A stretch of DNA of 64,000 nucleotides from Pseudovirgaria hyperparasitica (lineage: Eukaryota; Ascomycota; Dothideomycetes; Acrospermales; Acrospermaceae), in NCBI RefSeq assembly GCF_010093815.1, contig NW_022985557.1:496001-560000 (forward strand), given 5' to 3'. The notes under the pieces were generated by a model. That model was not told the DNA's origin and ran no database searches. It was given only the letters and a program-made list of their open reading frames with translations. The translations under genes were made by a program, and so were the position numbers. Positions 1 to 11,195 of this stretch are shown here, piece by piece; positions within the stretch are counted from its first letter, which is position 1; each line of letters begins with the position of its first letter.

Positions 1-2
1 TG

Positions 3-311
3 GCTATTGATTTCGAATTGTCCGACTATGTCTCAATGCAGTTTGATCTGTTCTCCACAGAACACTTGTCCGATGTATGCACTCATCTTCTCAATCATAC
101 ACTCTACCAGTATGTCTACGACCAAGAAAGTAAAAGACTGGCACGTGGGAGTCCATGCCAATCGACCGAACGCACCGGAGCACTGTTTGTGCCCCTGATT
201 TCCAAAGGAGAAGATCTCTATGATCATGAACTTAGGTATGCCGACAGCATAAATCTATGGGAGCGTTTAAGGAGCCTGGGAGCAAACCAGTATAGAAGTC
301 TATCTATCTGA
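3..311 (+). CDS. 3' end of a gene entering from the left, unknown product
   Basis: An open frame runs from the left edge of the window to a TGA at 309-311 (about 102 residues) with no convincing internal start. I therefore read it as the last exon of a gene that begins outside the window. The visible part is hydrophilic, contains stretches such as DLFSTEHLSDVCTHLL and ends in RSLGANQYRSLSI. I recognise no domain. It could also be a chance open frame, since only the tail is visible. Confidence 0.35.
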   Translation, partial: AIDFELSDYVSMQFDLFSTEHLSDVCTHLLNHTLYQYVYDQESKRLARGSPCQSTERTGALFVPLISKGEDLYDHELRYADSINLWERLRSLGANQYRSLSI

Positions 312-642
312 GTAGTTTCTATAGAGTCGTCTTATGCGAAGAGCTTAGGGCAGGACCAGCAAGATGTAATCCTGCCACATGAGGAAGACATCAGGAGAAA
401 GCATGTTCGATAATAAATTCGATGTTGCCTGATCCTGAAGAGGAAGAAAGAGGTACTATAATCGCAGCTGCCATATTTTAAATTATCTCGAACATTCCCA
501 CGGCTGAACTTGTCCTACTTCCCGTAAACACACTTCATGAATCACCGCCGACATCCTTAACATCTCTGACTTCGAACATCCTTATTCATCTCATCCTACG
601 CAAATCACCTTCTGGGAAAACTACAGGTTTCCCTTCTCTATC
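312..642. promoter_or_regulatory. Intergenic region and presumed promoter of the M43 protease
   Basis: No coding signal is visible. The last 100 bases before the protease start at 643 are pyrimidine-rich (tttcccttctctatc just before the ATG), as is common upstream of fungal start codons. I found no clear TATA box or factor site. Confidence 0.3.
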
Positions 643-1755
643 ATGAAGTCTTCCATCACTCTCGTTCTCGCCGCTCTGCTACACAGCAGTTCAGTAATCG
701 CTCTGAGTCGATGTGCGACCACAGGCAGCTCAGGTGGCTTGGCTTTGGCCGCACAGATGCGCGAAGATGAGATGTTTGGTCGAGTCAATGACTCCGTAAT
801 GGACGCAAAAATTACTATTCCGACGGTGTTCCACGTTATTTATGACACTGATGAGCCGTCTTCACCAAATGTGAGTCCTTTTCCGTCCTTGTTCCATCAG
901 CATTTCTTTGTCTTTCGGGTTTTGTCAACATTTGTGTGCACGGAGCCATTTTGCCTATTCTGCCCTCGAAGTCTTTCTCAATTGGCTCTCCATGTGACCA
1001 TACTAAACCGAAAGTTGATTATTTGACTGTACAGGATAAGCGCCTCAAAGACCAACTGAAGGTCCTGAATGACGAGTACGAGCCCGCGGGATTTTCATTT
1101 GACCTCATCAATACAACGCGAACGAAAAATTCCAGATGGGCCAAATGGTCAGACCGAACTGACCGTGATATGAAAGAAGCCTTGAGGCAGGGTGTCCAAA
1201 ACACTCTTAATGTCTTCTTTGTCCCGTCGATGTCTGTTGGGCTTGGTGGAGGGGTTCTAGGGGTATGTGCTATTCCTTTCACTTCTGTGGCATACGGTCA
1301 AAGGCTAAGGCTCTGATGCAGTATTGCGGGAATATAATTCAATCCCCGGAACTGGACTTGATCGAAGATGGCTGCGTCATCTTGAACTCAGCAATGACTG
1401 GTCCAGGTAGCAAAGCGCCATTCAATGAAGGAAAGACCGCCGTGCATGAAGTAGGCCATTGGCTCGGCCTCTGGCATGTCTTTGATATCACATGCCTCGG
1501 AGCCGGTGACCTGATTGACGACACAACTCCCCAGTCCATGGCAACCCTTGGTTGCAATACGACCCAAGATAGCTGTGAAGGTGGCCTGAAAGACAACATT
1601 CACAACTTTCTTGACTACTCCGATGATGCATGCATGAATGAGTTCACACCTGGTCAGGTGAAGCGGATGCACAGTTGTGAGTACTTCTCTCTGCTGTATG
1701 AGTAGCTTTGCTGACTACTTCAGCATGGGATAAGTTTAGAGCCCAAGATGAATAG
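643..1755 (+). CDS. Secreted M43 (pappalysin-like) zinc metalloprotease
   Basis: Predicted extracellular zinc endopeptidase of 280 residues. Four exons: 643-870, 1035-1262, 1322-1676 and 1724-1755. The introns are 164, 59 and 47 nt with GT-AG ends, and phases join cleanly. Residues 1-20 form a signal peptide (MKSSITLVLAALLHSSSVIA). The metzincin zinc site HEVGHWLGLWH lies at about residues 194-204: three His ligands with Glu195 as catalytic base. The Met-turn region NFLDYSDDACMNEF follows near residue 257, as in fungal M43B enzymes. Conserved cysteines around the active site (CLGAGD, GCNTTQDSC) fit the family's disulfides. Length is normal for the family. The last exon (SWDKFRAQDE then stop) is short and is the least certain part. 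Role is inferred: nutrient acquisition or host protein breakdown. Confidence 0.9.
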
Positions 1756-2493
1756 ATCGCAAGGTTTCATCGGCAAGAGCCAATTCGGTAGTAGATTAGT
1801 AATGCATTGATACTGTTTGCTCCCGTCTTTTAGCATTTCGAGTGAGCTTGAGATCGCCATGAATGAGGAAGAGGACGGTGTCTTGACACAGGAGACTTTG
1901 GTGTACCAGTATCCATCGGTAGACAAGATATGTACCTCATTGGGTCTCAGGTGTCCGTTCAAGTGTTCCTCCTTTACGGGACAACAGATCTCAAGGACAC
2001 ATCTGAGGGGACTTCAAGATCAAGAGGGTGTGTCATACAAGTCGCGTATAGGAGCTCAATAACACACCGAGACCCTGCATGTATGAGATTATGGTGAGAA
2101 GATGGTGCAGCCCAAGTTGTTGATCTCTCGGTGGTCTCTTTCAGGGTGAGTATTATCTTGAGGGAAGTTATGCGTTTCGGTAGAAGCAGGCACGATATCG
2201 CTCCTTTGATCCCGGACGGGAAAGTTGCCCCGGACGAAAAGGTTGCCAATGTGAATCAAAGCTGCCATCATGTCTGATCTGTGCCTACGACCATACACAG
2301 TATGCTCATCGCCTCCAGCTTTATCTTTCATTCATACAACGCGATTTCTGCATCGTCATTCGTTCAAGATCAAGCTTCACATACTTTGCAGACGGTATAG
2401 CCGTACCAGCTACAACTACGTCTCCTTTCCATCTTGGGAGTCCTCATACACGAGACTAGGCACAGAACTTCGACCCTAACTCATCAGCCCACA
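1756..2493. other. Intergenic region, no gene seen
   Basis: Lies between the protease and the MYND gene. Open frames here (for example 1817-2062) lack family features and do not look coding. The final part (tctcctttccatc and similar) is pyrimidine-rich and probably belongs to the MYND-gene promoter or leader. Confidence 0.3.
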
Positions 2494-3930
2494 ATGGCCC
2501 CTATCACTACAGCCCCTTTAATATGCGCAGCCTGCAAGAAAACCGCCACCGATCTCAGAGTCCTCAACAAAACCTTCAAGCCATGCGAAAAATGCAAGAC
2601 AATCCAATACTGCTCCGTCGCCTGCAAGAAAGCCGACCACAAACGCCACAAGAAGATCTGCGCCGCGCTCGAAAAGGAGTACACCAGCGCACAGGCAAGG
2701 CAAGAAAAGAAAACCCCACCGCTACCACCACCCGCAACGCCCAGCTCCGAAACCCTCGTCCCATACACCCCAGCCAGCCACCAAAGAACAGTCGCCCAAC
2801 AACTCGCCGCCACCCTCGAGCAGCGCGTCAAGCTCGAGCAAAACATGAAGGCACCCACCGCAGGCCTCATGACGCCCTCCGACCTAGCCAGCGGCATCAA
2901 GTCGAACCCGCTCTACTGGAAGTTCCTGGACGAGTCGATGCGCGCAAACAACATGTACGCCACAATCGAGAACATCGACACGCCGATCCACGAGCCGCTC
3001 ACGCGGCTACACGAGAACAGATTCCTGCACGACCTCGCGCCCAACGACACGTTTGCCCTGCTCATTGACGCCTTCCGCCTCGACGAGCACCGCAGGAACA
3101 AGGCTGATAGGCCTTCGGCCGACGGCATCTACACGGGCGCGCCAAACGACCTGGTGCCGTTTCGGAGGTTTGTTGCGCGCGCGCATGCGCGGCCGAGTTT
3201 GCTGCCGCCGTGGTGGAATGAGGCGTGGAGTCAGGCGGATGCGGAGCTGTATGGCACGTGGGAGACGGTGTATAGTGGTGATGTGTGGGTGATTGAGCGG
3301 TTTAGCAATCTGTTTGAGACGATGGATCCGGATGGGGTGGCGGAGTATTATGAGAATTCGATGGTGCCGATGTATTTGGTTATGTTTGCGATGAGGGTGT
3401 GGGATCGTGATGCGCATATTGGGGACTTGATGGTTGAGGCGTTGGAGGAGAAGGAGAAGATGGTTAAGGTGTACGGGAGTGGGATTGGGAATGGGGATGG
3501 GAATGGGAAGGCGGGTTTGGGAGGAGAGGGTAAGGTGGATGGAGAGGCGGAGGGGGAGAAGGAGGAGGAGGAAGTAGAGGCGGAGAGTGGGACGGGGAGT
3601 GAGCTGAATATGTTGCTGCAGCCTCTGACTTTGAAAGACAATGATAAGTCTGAGGAGAAGAAGCCTGATGAGAAGGGCTCTGGAAAGCAGAACTCTGAGA
3701 AACCGGAAGCGAAGAAACTAGAAGACAAGGAGCCAGAGGAGAAGTCTGAAAAGCAGAACTCTAAAAGCACAGCCTCGGAAAGATCAGAAGAGAAACAGCT
3801 AGAAGGAAAGAAACTAGAAGACAAGAAATCGGAAGAAAAGAAAGAAAGAGAAGAAAATGAAGGGGTTATGACAGGCGAGAAGGCCTCGGCGAAGGAAGAA
3901 GATGAGGAGAAAAAGGCAGAGGAATTGTAA
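2494..3930 (+). CDS. MYND-type zinc finger protein with Lys/Glu-rich tail
   Basis: Single-exon gene of 478 residues. I start it at the ATG of MAPITTAPL because the open frame further upstream has only a TTG. Residues about 11-50 form a MYND zinc finger: C-x2-C, C-x2-C, YC, C-x3-C, H-x3-C (CAACKK, CEKCKTIQYCSVACKK, HKRHKKIC). In known proteins this is a protein-interaction module. The central 250 residues (SNPLYWKFLDESM, FRRFVARAHARPS, LPPWWNEAWS) match a conserved fungal MYND architecture of unknown function. The last 130 residues are a low-complexity charged tail of repeated KKLEDKE, EEKKPDEK and QNSEKPEAK blocks, probably disordered. No SET domain is seen. Codon choice changes from C-ending to G-rich codons along the gene. 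Confidence 0.85.
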   Translation: MAPITTAPLICAACKKTATDLRVLNKTFKPCEKCKTIQYCSVACKKADHKRHKKICAALEKEYTSAQARQEKKTPPLPPPATPSSETLVPYTPASHQRTVAQQLAATLEQRVKLEQNMKAPTAGLMTPSDLASGIKSNPLYWKFLDESMRANNMYATIENIDTPIHEPLTRLHENRFLHDLAPNDTFALLIDAFRLDEHRRNKADRPSADGIYTGAPNDLVPFRRFVARAHARPSLLPPWWNEAWSQADAELYGTWETVYSGDVWVIERFSNLFETMDPDGVAEYYENSMVPMYLVMFAMRVWDRDAHIGDLMVEALEEKEKMVKVYGSGIGNGDGNGKAGLGGEGKVDGEAEGEKEEEEVEAESGTGSELNMLLQPLTLKDNDKSEEKKPDEKGSGKQNSEKPEAKKLEDKEPEEKSEKQNSKSTASERSEEKQLEGKKLEDKKSEEKKEREENEGVMTGEKASAKEEDEEKKAEEL

Positions 3931-4136
3931 GAATGACAAGAGTGAAGCGTTGAGAAACAGATCGTTACCAGGAGTAAATTACTCAAGCCAAACAAAAACG
4001 TACGTGAGATTATCAAGAAGACATTGTAGTCTTAGAGCAGATAGCAGAGTTGGGTATCTGAAACTGAACCAAGACCATAAGACAGGAGTAAAATACAAGC
4101 AAAGCAATCACTGATATGGCACAACGAAATATACCA

Positions 4137-4153
4137 TGCATGCATGCATGCAC
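4137..4153. repeat. Short GCAT tandem repeat
   Basis: Alternating gcatgcatgcatgcac in the 280-bp gap between the convergent 3' ends of the MYND gene and the carrier gene. It is self-complementary and could form a small hairpin. No function is implied. Confidence 0.5.
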
Positions 4154-4209
4154 ATGTATGCTAAAGACTATGCTCACCTCTTCCCCCCTTCCCCTCCCCT
4201 CCCAAAGAC

Positions 4210-5548
4210 TCATGTCAACAGAATATCGTATCCGTCCTTCTCGATCCTCACAGCCTCCTCATCAGTCGCATATCTCCTCCTCACCAGCTCAAACACAATC
4301 AGCCCGGCACTCGTGCTGGGTACCTGCCGCAGCGTATTGCCCGCAAAGCCGCGATACAGCCACGTCCTCCACCCGCCTGCTTTCTTCGCTTCGACTGCAC
4401 ACTGCTGCAGCGTCTGCTCATAAGCTTTGTAGTACAGCCTCATCATGCCCTGCCTCCCACCACCAGCCTTCTGCTCCCGCACACGCGCATCCAAGCCCTC
4501 CAGCCGCGCATAATGCACCCCCTGCACCTCACCCAACGGATGCACAACAACCTGCTGCGCGACACTCGCCAGCACCCCGCCGGCAAGTATAAAGCTCGGC
4601 TCAATACTATAATGCGGGCGAATAACGGGCCTCTCATCGCCCGTCACCGCACTCTGCACACGCGCCTGCCCACCACGATCCCCATAAAACCGAGTCACAA
4701 ACTCGTAAAACGCCTGGCTTTTGACCGTCTCAAACGTGCTGAAGAAGAGCGCTGCACCGAACGCGTCGCGCACAAAGGAGAGGGAAAACCCGGCGAATAT
4801 GCCGCGGAGGCCGATCTGGGAGAGCTTCGCGGAGGCGTAGTGTAGCATGTGCTTGTAGCGGCCTTGCTGCATTTCCTTGGCCTGGAAGCGGACTTGGAGG
4901 GCGTCGAGGGGTGCGGCGACGAGGGACTGGATGGCGCCGGCGGCGAAGCCGGCGAGGAAGGTGTGTGTGTACCAGGCTGGCGGGTAGGCGCGTTTTGTGG
5001 AGCGGGCGGAGGGGTCGTGCATGAGGCCGAGGAATTGGAGGTAGGAGACGTAGAGGATGGAGCCGACGAGGGTGTTTGCGAGGAGAGGCGGGAGGACTTG
5101 GAGCGGGAGAAAGGACCAGCCGTGCGTGCGGACGGCGTGGGTGAGGAGGCCCGGTGTGGTGAGGCGCCAGGAGAATCTCGACGAGGTGGTTTGGGTGTAG
5201 TATGGGTTTATGGCGCGGGGGTAGCCCTGGTGGATTGTATGTCAGTTACTTGTAAGGGGTGAGAGGTGAGGTGGTTGTTGTATATACCATGTAGCTATAC
5301 GGAGGTTAGAAAGTGGTTTTTATAAGGAGGGAGGAGGTGGTTTAGCACACGTACTCGACTCTTGCTCTGAAAAAGGCCTTCATGGGCGCGCGGAAGTAGA
5401 ATGCGACCATGCGAGCTGTGAGTGCTCTCATTGTGGCCGCTGTTGCGCCTGTGGTGGCTTTGTCTTTGGGCTTCTTGCGTTCATCTTGTGGGAGGACTGG
5501 CAGCACAGTGCGCGGTGACGGGAGGCCATCGGAGGATGCGCCACTCAT
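4210..5548 (-). CDS. Mitochondrial carrier (SLC25) family protein
   Basis: Predicted inner-membrane solute carrier of 405 residues. Exons on the minus strand: 5548-5355, a 7-nt microexon 5294-5288, and 5226-4210. The introns are 60 and 61 nt. The two splice steps read RVDYMGYPRAINPYY without a frame break. Carrier features: a PLDALQVRFQAKEM repeat signature (P-x-D/E-x-x-x-x-R), FAGFSLSFVRDAFGAALFFSTFE, a second partly degenerate repeat VVHPLGEVQGV, and a C-terminal RGFAGNTLRQVPSTSAGLIVFELV. The repeats are less regular than in canonical transporters, as in fungal carriers of unassigned substrate. The N-terminal 60 residues are extended and basic. The substrate cannot be told from the sequence. 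Confidence 0.85.
5288..5294 (-). other. 7-nt microexon of the carrier gene
   Basis: On the minus strand, ctacatg is preceded by an acceptor (ccgtatag) and followed by a donor (gtatata). Exon 1 ends in phase 2 (GTC GA). Adding C TAC ATG restores phase 0 before GGC TAC CCC. Skipping these 7 bases would shift the frame of the whole carrier domain, so inclusion looks obligatory. Confidence 0.75.
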
Positions 5549-5988
5549 GATCCGCGGGACTTTGAGGTTCGAGAGATTGCGGAGACATCTAAGCTACGCT
5601 CGTAGGAAGATGTAGGTGTGCGAAGAGTGCGGTCTGGTCATGGGAGCTCATGTCGCTTGGTGATGGAGGTGGTGGTGGAGGTCAGAGGGTACGTTGGTGG
5701 TGGGTCTTTGGGTTGCACTTATGCCTGAGGCAGCAAACATGTCACTGGCATATAGCAACGCCATCACGTTTACCTTCGACGAGAATTACAGTTTGGACAC
5801 AGTATGAAGCGTGGGATTAAATGAACGTGTAAAGTTGATGTCAACTAACTAACTAACAATAAGTAAACGAAGGACATACACCAGATAACCCTTCTGAATA
5901 GACTCCGCGGCAACCGGGCCGCTCACACTATTCATTACAAACTTAGGAAGCAAAGCAAAATCAAGAACCTCAGCGAATATCTCCATGG
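5549..5988. other. Intergenic region with CTAAC repeats
   Basis: Promoter side of the carrier gene and 3' side of the Ser/Pro-rich gene. It holds a short run actaactaactaac near 5842. No coding signal is visible. Confidence 0.3.
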
Positions 5989-7242
5989 CTAATTGCCGAC
6001 AACCCATATCATCATATACAGAGTGGTGAGAAATAACGACGCCGTGGCCGCTTCCAGAACCCCTTTCCCAAGCTTCTTGTGCACAAATCTCCCTTGCTCC
6101 TGTGATTGCGTTGGTCCAGAGACAACCGGATCCCGCCTCGCAAGAAACTGACCAGGTCGCTCATAACCACTGACAGGTTTGTCCTCATGCACATCATCAT
6201 CTTCGCCGTGTATGATCATTCCTTGCGGCTCGTTCCCGGCTGCGACGCCGACACCTAGGGATGCATCTGAGGGAAGGGGGTCGAGTTTGAACTCAGAGCC
6301 CAGGGTCGGTTCAAGGCTTGGCTCTGGAATGGCGATTGTGATTGAGGGAGTATGAACACCCTTTGCTGCTACAGTAATCGTTTTTGTGTTACGAATCGTA
6401 GTTGTGTAGGTCAGAGTGAAGTCTGCTGCTATGTCGGTGGCTTGGCCGGCCTGGACAGCTTGGGAGGCTTGGGAGGCTTGGGAGAAACGAGGGCTTCCAT
6501 ACGGAGCGATGATGGGTAATGTACAGACCGGGGCTTGCGTTGGGATCACGCCAGAGCTGGCTACGGGCGAGGGTGATGTGGGGGAGGGTGATATTGGCGG
6601 TGGTGATATGGGGGATGGTAATGTGGGGGAAGGTAATGTGGATGGTGTGGCGTCTGTCGAAACATTCGCTAAGCTTGCTGCAGTCTGAGGTGCGGATATA
6701 CCCGTGGAGATCAACGATGGACCAGTGATGGAGGGCACGGGCGGGCTGGTAATGTCTGGCAAGAGGATATAGGAATGCTTGATGGTGTTTGAGCCATATT
6801 TTTCCACGATCAAAGAAAAGATTTCAGGATCCACAGTCCTTATTTCATACTCCGTGGTGTATATTGTTTTCGTGGTGATACCATCAGGGACCGCGACTGT
6901 CTCGGAGAAATTCGAACGCACTGTAGTGCCGATGCTGGAGGTCTGGGCTGGTACCACAACGCTGGAATTCGCTGCGGATGTTACCAAGTAGCTGCTCCAT
7001 GAGGACGGAATCGACAGCGACATGGGTGTAGGAGAGGCCGCTGTCGTAAGATTAATTGTAGCTGGCATTTCCAGAGTGAGTATCGAGGGAGTTTCGGAAG
7101 GCAGTGGCTCTGTCTCGGCAGAAGAAAGACCAGCAGCAGGCTGAGTCGGAAACTCGACTTGCGAGACGCCTGGTATTGCTATAGTCCAGGCTATCGACTG
7201 GGCGACGAGAAGCGGAAGAAAAAGAGGACGATATTTGTTCAT
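5989..7242 (-). CDS. Secreted Ser/Thr/Pro-rich surface protein, possibly GPI-anchored
   Basis: Single exon of 417 residues starting at ATG 7242. Residues 1-21 are a signal peptide (MNKYRPLFLPLLVAQSIAWTI). The body is rich in Ser, Thr and Pro, with P-S-P repeats near the middle (PSPTLPSPISPPPISPSP) and a short SQASQASQAVQAGQ repeat, suggesting heavy O-glycosylation. The protein ends in a hydrophobic stretch (ATASLFLTTLYMMIWVVGN) with almost nothing after it. That fits a GPI-attachment signal or a tail-type membrane segment. I recognise no enzymatic domain. Function is inferred as cell-wall or surface protein. Confidence 0.65.
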   Translation of the reverse strand: MNKYRPLFLPLLVAQSIAWTIAIPGVSQVEFPTQPAAGLSSAETEPLPSETPSILTLEMPATINLTTAASPTPMSLSIPSSWSSYLVTSAANSSVVVPAQTSSIGTTVRSNFSETVAVPDGITTKTIYTTEYEIRTVDPEIFSLIVEKYGSNTIKHSYILLPDITSPPVPSITGPSLISTGISAPQTAASLANVSTDATPSTLPSPTLPSPISPPPISPSPTSPSPVASSGVIPTQAPVCTLPIIAPYGSPRFSQASQASQAVQAGQATDIAADFTLTYTTTIRNTKTITVAAKGVHTPSITIAIPEPSLEPTLGSEFKLDPLPSDASLGVGVAAGNEPQGMIIHGEDDDVHEDKPVSGYERPGQFLARRDPVVSGPTQSQEQGRFVHKKLGKGVLEAATASLFLTTLYMMIWVVGN

Positions 7243-8733
7243 ATTTTGACTTGAGTGTTTGAAGGTATTGGGTGAGAGAAACAGAAAGGTAGCAGAGCTA
7301 ACCTACACGATGTACAGGATAAACCACCCTAGGACAGGTGTGACGGATTTTTTTACTTACAAGAACGATAATGAATGGGCTGTAAGAGACTCATTGAGAA
7401 AGTAGTGAATAGCGCTTTTCGCATCGTTTACCTTTGAAAGAGCCCTGGAGTTGTCACTTTGTCAATAGGACGGCTATTGACCGTGCTTACCTGAGGACTT
7501 GTTGTAGTGACGCAGCTGAACCAACCTTAGACACAAATACACAGTGCTGTAGGCATTGAAAGCGTTGAAGCTGTGATGCATGTCTCTGGTGTTGTATGCC
7601 AGACGGTGGTACAATAGCAACTTTTTGGTCTGAATAAGCTTTTCTGCGCGGCTTGGCCTCTGGTTGGCATAGTGGAACGTATGACAAGGTGTGCCAACGG
7701 ACGCACTTGGGGAATTCAATTGCCGACTTGCAGCAGAAACCGTGACATTCTAGATTGTGGAGCTGCGACTCTTTATGGCTGAAAGCTGGAGGAGTACGGT
7801 GGAGTGGGCATAGTCGTCCACCCATCGCTACAGTTACACCAGTCACTGCCCTTATCAAGATGATGGACGTTTTCTCCCGATAACGCGAACAACATGCATC
7901 ATGCGGACGTGTGCAGTAGAGAAGACCGGGAATGGAGTGTCAGACGGCTCGGCGCCAACCCTCCAAGACGCACGCGCGAGACGCGATCAGCACCGTCTTA
8001 CCGGATGCAGCTGGCGACTATGACGAAGGGCGTCAGCAGTAGAGATACGAACCAGAAGAGTGCTGATTGTGATATGGCACGAAGGGGATGAATGTCTGAT
8101 TTTGTAGAGTGAATGAAGATTGTTGATGAAGTCAGAATGGAAGAAGAAGAAGAAGAAGAAGAAGAAGAAGAAGGATGATGGCATGACGAGATTGTTTAAT
8201 TTGAGATAAGGGTCTTCCTGCCGTGCCTCAGGCCGAAGGATGGATAAACACAAGGGGAGGGGGGGGGAGCATGACGAGATATTCTCGGATCAACCTTCTT
8301 ACCATTCGACCCGTGCACGACCACTCAACAATCAACCACGGACCACACACTTGAGCACCGAATAACAAACTGACCCTCACTGACCACTGACCACCGCCCA
8401 CTGACCACTCTTCTCCGATCCTCCCAATAATACCAATTATCACCTGCACCCCATTCAAGCCTCCTCTGTACTAGTGCCCCCCGGACGCTATGCCATCCAT
8501 GTGTTTCATTCTCTTAGCGCCACAACTGCAATATCACTCCCTCGTCTCCTCCATGACTTCACTGTCCTTCTTGTTTTTCTGATTGATGACCGGTGCCGTA
8601 GAGCGAGCTTGGTGTTCTCTGTGTCTTGCTTCGTTTCGTGCGCTCCCATGTCGGCCGTTTAGACTTTTTGCACTATCATCACTATAGATTTCATGCATTG
8701 TTGGAGCCTGTCAGTCTTGCTTACATAGCCAGC
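7243..8733. other. Long intergenic region with a GAA microsatellite and G-tract
   Basis: It separates two divergently transcribed genes and so holds both promoters. Open frames inside (for example minus 7487-7858) are not protein-like. Notable pieces are the GAA run at 8140-8172 and a tract of mostly G near 8256-8269. The region just upstream of the MFS start is pyrimidine-rich. Confidence 0.3.
8140..8172. repeat. (GAA)n microsatellite
   Basis: About 11 uninterrupted GAA units, about 560 bp upstream of the MFS start codon at 8734. It is purine-only on the plus strand. Confidence 0.9.
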
Positions 8734-11195
8734 ATGTTTTCGAAATTCCGGAGCCGCAGCAACAGCGAGGGGAAGGAGAAGCCTGTCCATACGGAGATGG
8801 ATGATTCCATCTCAAAGCCCAAATCAAGATGGAGCATGGGCATTCTGAACGACAAGGAGACGGACGAGGTTCCAGGTAAGCTCGCCACGTCCTTGTGTCG
8901 CCAGCATCCTCAATAGATATCACAGGTTCCGTCCTGCTCCTGTCGAACGTCCACCAGAGGAACGAGCCGCTCGGACTCCGTCATGCTGAGGCTCGCACAT
9001 CTGCCTCCTCGATTCCCTCGCCATATCCGGCCTCGATCAGGACACGAGACCGCAGTAGAGACTCGAGAGCGACGCGTCACTCTGTGCCCGAAGTCAAGAA
9101 GACTGCCGACGGTACCATCATCCTGGACCCACAGCCAGACGACACGCCCAACGATCCCCTAAACTGGCCGTCGTGGCGTCGAGACAGCGCCCTGCTCTCC
9201 ATCGGCCTGTACTGTATGTTGGGCGGCGGCGTCACGCCCATGCTAGCAGCCGGGTTCCCGGACGTTGCGGAGACATACCACGTGCCGCTTCCTCGCGTCG
9301 CGCTGACGACGGGCTTGTGTATGACGGGTCTCGGCATCGGCTCGGTCATCATGTCCCCGACGGCAATCAAGTTTGGCAAACGGCCGGTCTATCTTGCGTC
9401 TGCGATCCTCTTCGCCACGAGTTCGGTCTGGTGCGCCCTCTCGCCAAACTATGTGTCCCTCCTTATTGCAAGGATAGTCCAGGGCATCTCGGTTAGTCCG
9501 GTGGAGTGCCTGCCCTCTGCGACGATTGCAGAGATCTTCTTCCTGCATGAACGGGCGTATCGCTTGGGGGTGTATACGCTGTTACTGCTTGGTGGCAAGA
9601 ACCTGGTTCCGCTCGGTAAGTGCTGGAGAGCGTACCGGTTGGCTTTTACTAAAGCCATCAAAGTCAGTGCCGCTATCATCCAATCGCTAGGCTGGAGATG
9701 GGTATTCTGGTAAGTCATGTGACTGATATCAACGAAATCCTGGTCCTAACTCCCATAGGATACTCGCCATGGTCATCGGGTTCTGCTTCTTTCTCTTATT
9801 CCTCTTTGTGCCCGAAACATTCTGGGACCGCACGCCGAGAGCGAGAAAACACCATCGTGGCAAGAAGAAGCCAAGCCGGCTGAGTCTACACAGCATTGTC
9901 CAGTCCCATCATACAAATCCTACTACTCCTGTCCAATCGCCCGCTGCCGACACGTCCTTTGTCAACTCGCCCATCATCCCATCACCCACATCACCAACTC
10001 ACGACAATGCCAACATCGGCCTAGACCACGGCATCACTACCCCCCGCCAACATAAAAACGTCCACGTAGGCTTCGCAGAAGCCCTACCAACAGACACCAC
10101 CCAACCCGACCGAGACATCGAGAAAGCAAACCACCCAATCCCCGAACCCGCCGCCATCCACACCACCACCACCACCACCACCGACCCCTCCCACCCCATC
10201 CGCCCCATCCTCACCCGCGAACCCTCCGTCCTCTCCACCGCAACCACACCCCCACCCCCAAACCACTACACAGACCACTACCGCAGCGCACCCCCGCGCA
10301 CCTTCATCGCCTCCCTAGCCCCATACTCGGGCCGCCTCGCACCGGGAAACTGGTTCCTCATCGCCCTCCGCCCCTTCATCCTCTTCGCCTACCCGGCCGT
10401 CCTCTGGTCCTCGGCCACCTACGCCCTCTCCGTCGGCTGGCTCGCCCTGCTCTCCGAATCCGTAAGCCACGTCTACGAGCAGCGCGCAAGCTACAACTTC
10501 ACCAGCCTCCAAGTCGGCCTCGTCTATCTCGCGCCCTTCATCGGGGGTATTCTCGGCACCGTCGTCGCGGGCCGGCTATCGGATGTTGTTGTGCGCTGGA
10601 TGAGTCGGCGGAATGACGGCGTGTATGAGCCTGAGTTTCGGCTTGTGATGGCGCTGCCGATTGCGGTTAGTACGACGGCGGGACTGATGGGGTTTGGGTG
10701 GAGTGCGCAGGAGCGGGATGCGTGGATTGTGCCGACGGTGTTTTTTGGGGTGATTGGGTTTGGGTGTGCGTTGGGGAGCACGACGGCGATTACGTTTTGT
10801 GTGGATAGTTATCGGCAGTATGCGGGGGAGGCGTTGGTGACGTTGAATTTCTCGAAGAGTGCGTTTTGGTCCTTCCTTTTTTTGCTTTGCCTCGCCCTGC
10901 CTTGTCCTCCTTCCTTCCTTCTCACAATCTGGCTCCTTCCTAGAACACACACACACACACTCACTTACCCAAAACACAACATAATCAAACTAACGTCGAA
11001 TGGGCAGATATCTTCCACGGCCTCGTCTTCTCGCTCTTCTTCACCCGCTGGCTCGATGCTGCTGGTCCGCGCACCGTCTTTCTGGCTACCGGTGGGCTGC
11101 AGCTCTTCGTCATGCTGTGGAGCATTCCGATGTATATCTACGGTAAGCGTGCGCGCATGTGGACGGTGCGGCAGAGGATGATGGAGAGGTTTTAG
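8734..11195 (+). CDS. MFS transporter, DHA1-like, with long central loop
   Basis: Predicted plasma-membrane proton-coupled exporter of 721 residues. Exons: 8734-8875, 8926-9615, 9664-9709, 9759-10858 and 11008-11195; all phases agree. The signature NDPLNWPSWRRD precedes TM1, as in fungal DHA1 drug/polyamine-type carriers. Motif A-like FGKRPVY lies between TM2 and TM3, and GKNLVPLVSAAIIQSLGWRWVFW is typical of this group. A cytosolic loop of about 170 residues, rich in Pro, Thr and His (HTTTTTTDPSHP), splits the two six-helix halves. The C-terminus is short (KRARMWTVRQRMMERF). The third intron acceptor is placed at caaag because the later cag would break the frame. Substrate is unknown. It converges with the sugar transporter downstream. 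Confidence 0.88.

Noticed and set aside
7487-7858. Minus-strand open frame of 123 codons
   Set aside because: Composition and residue order are not protein-like and no family feature is seen; it lies in a promoter region.
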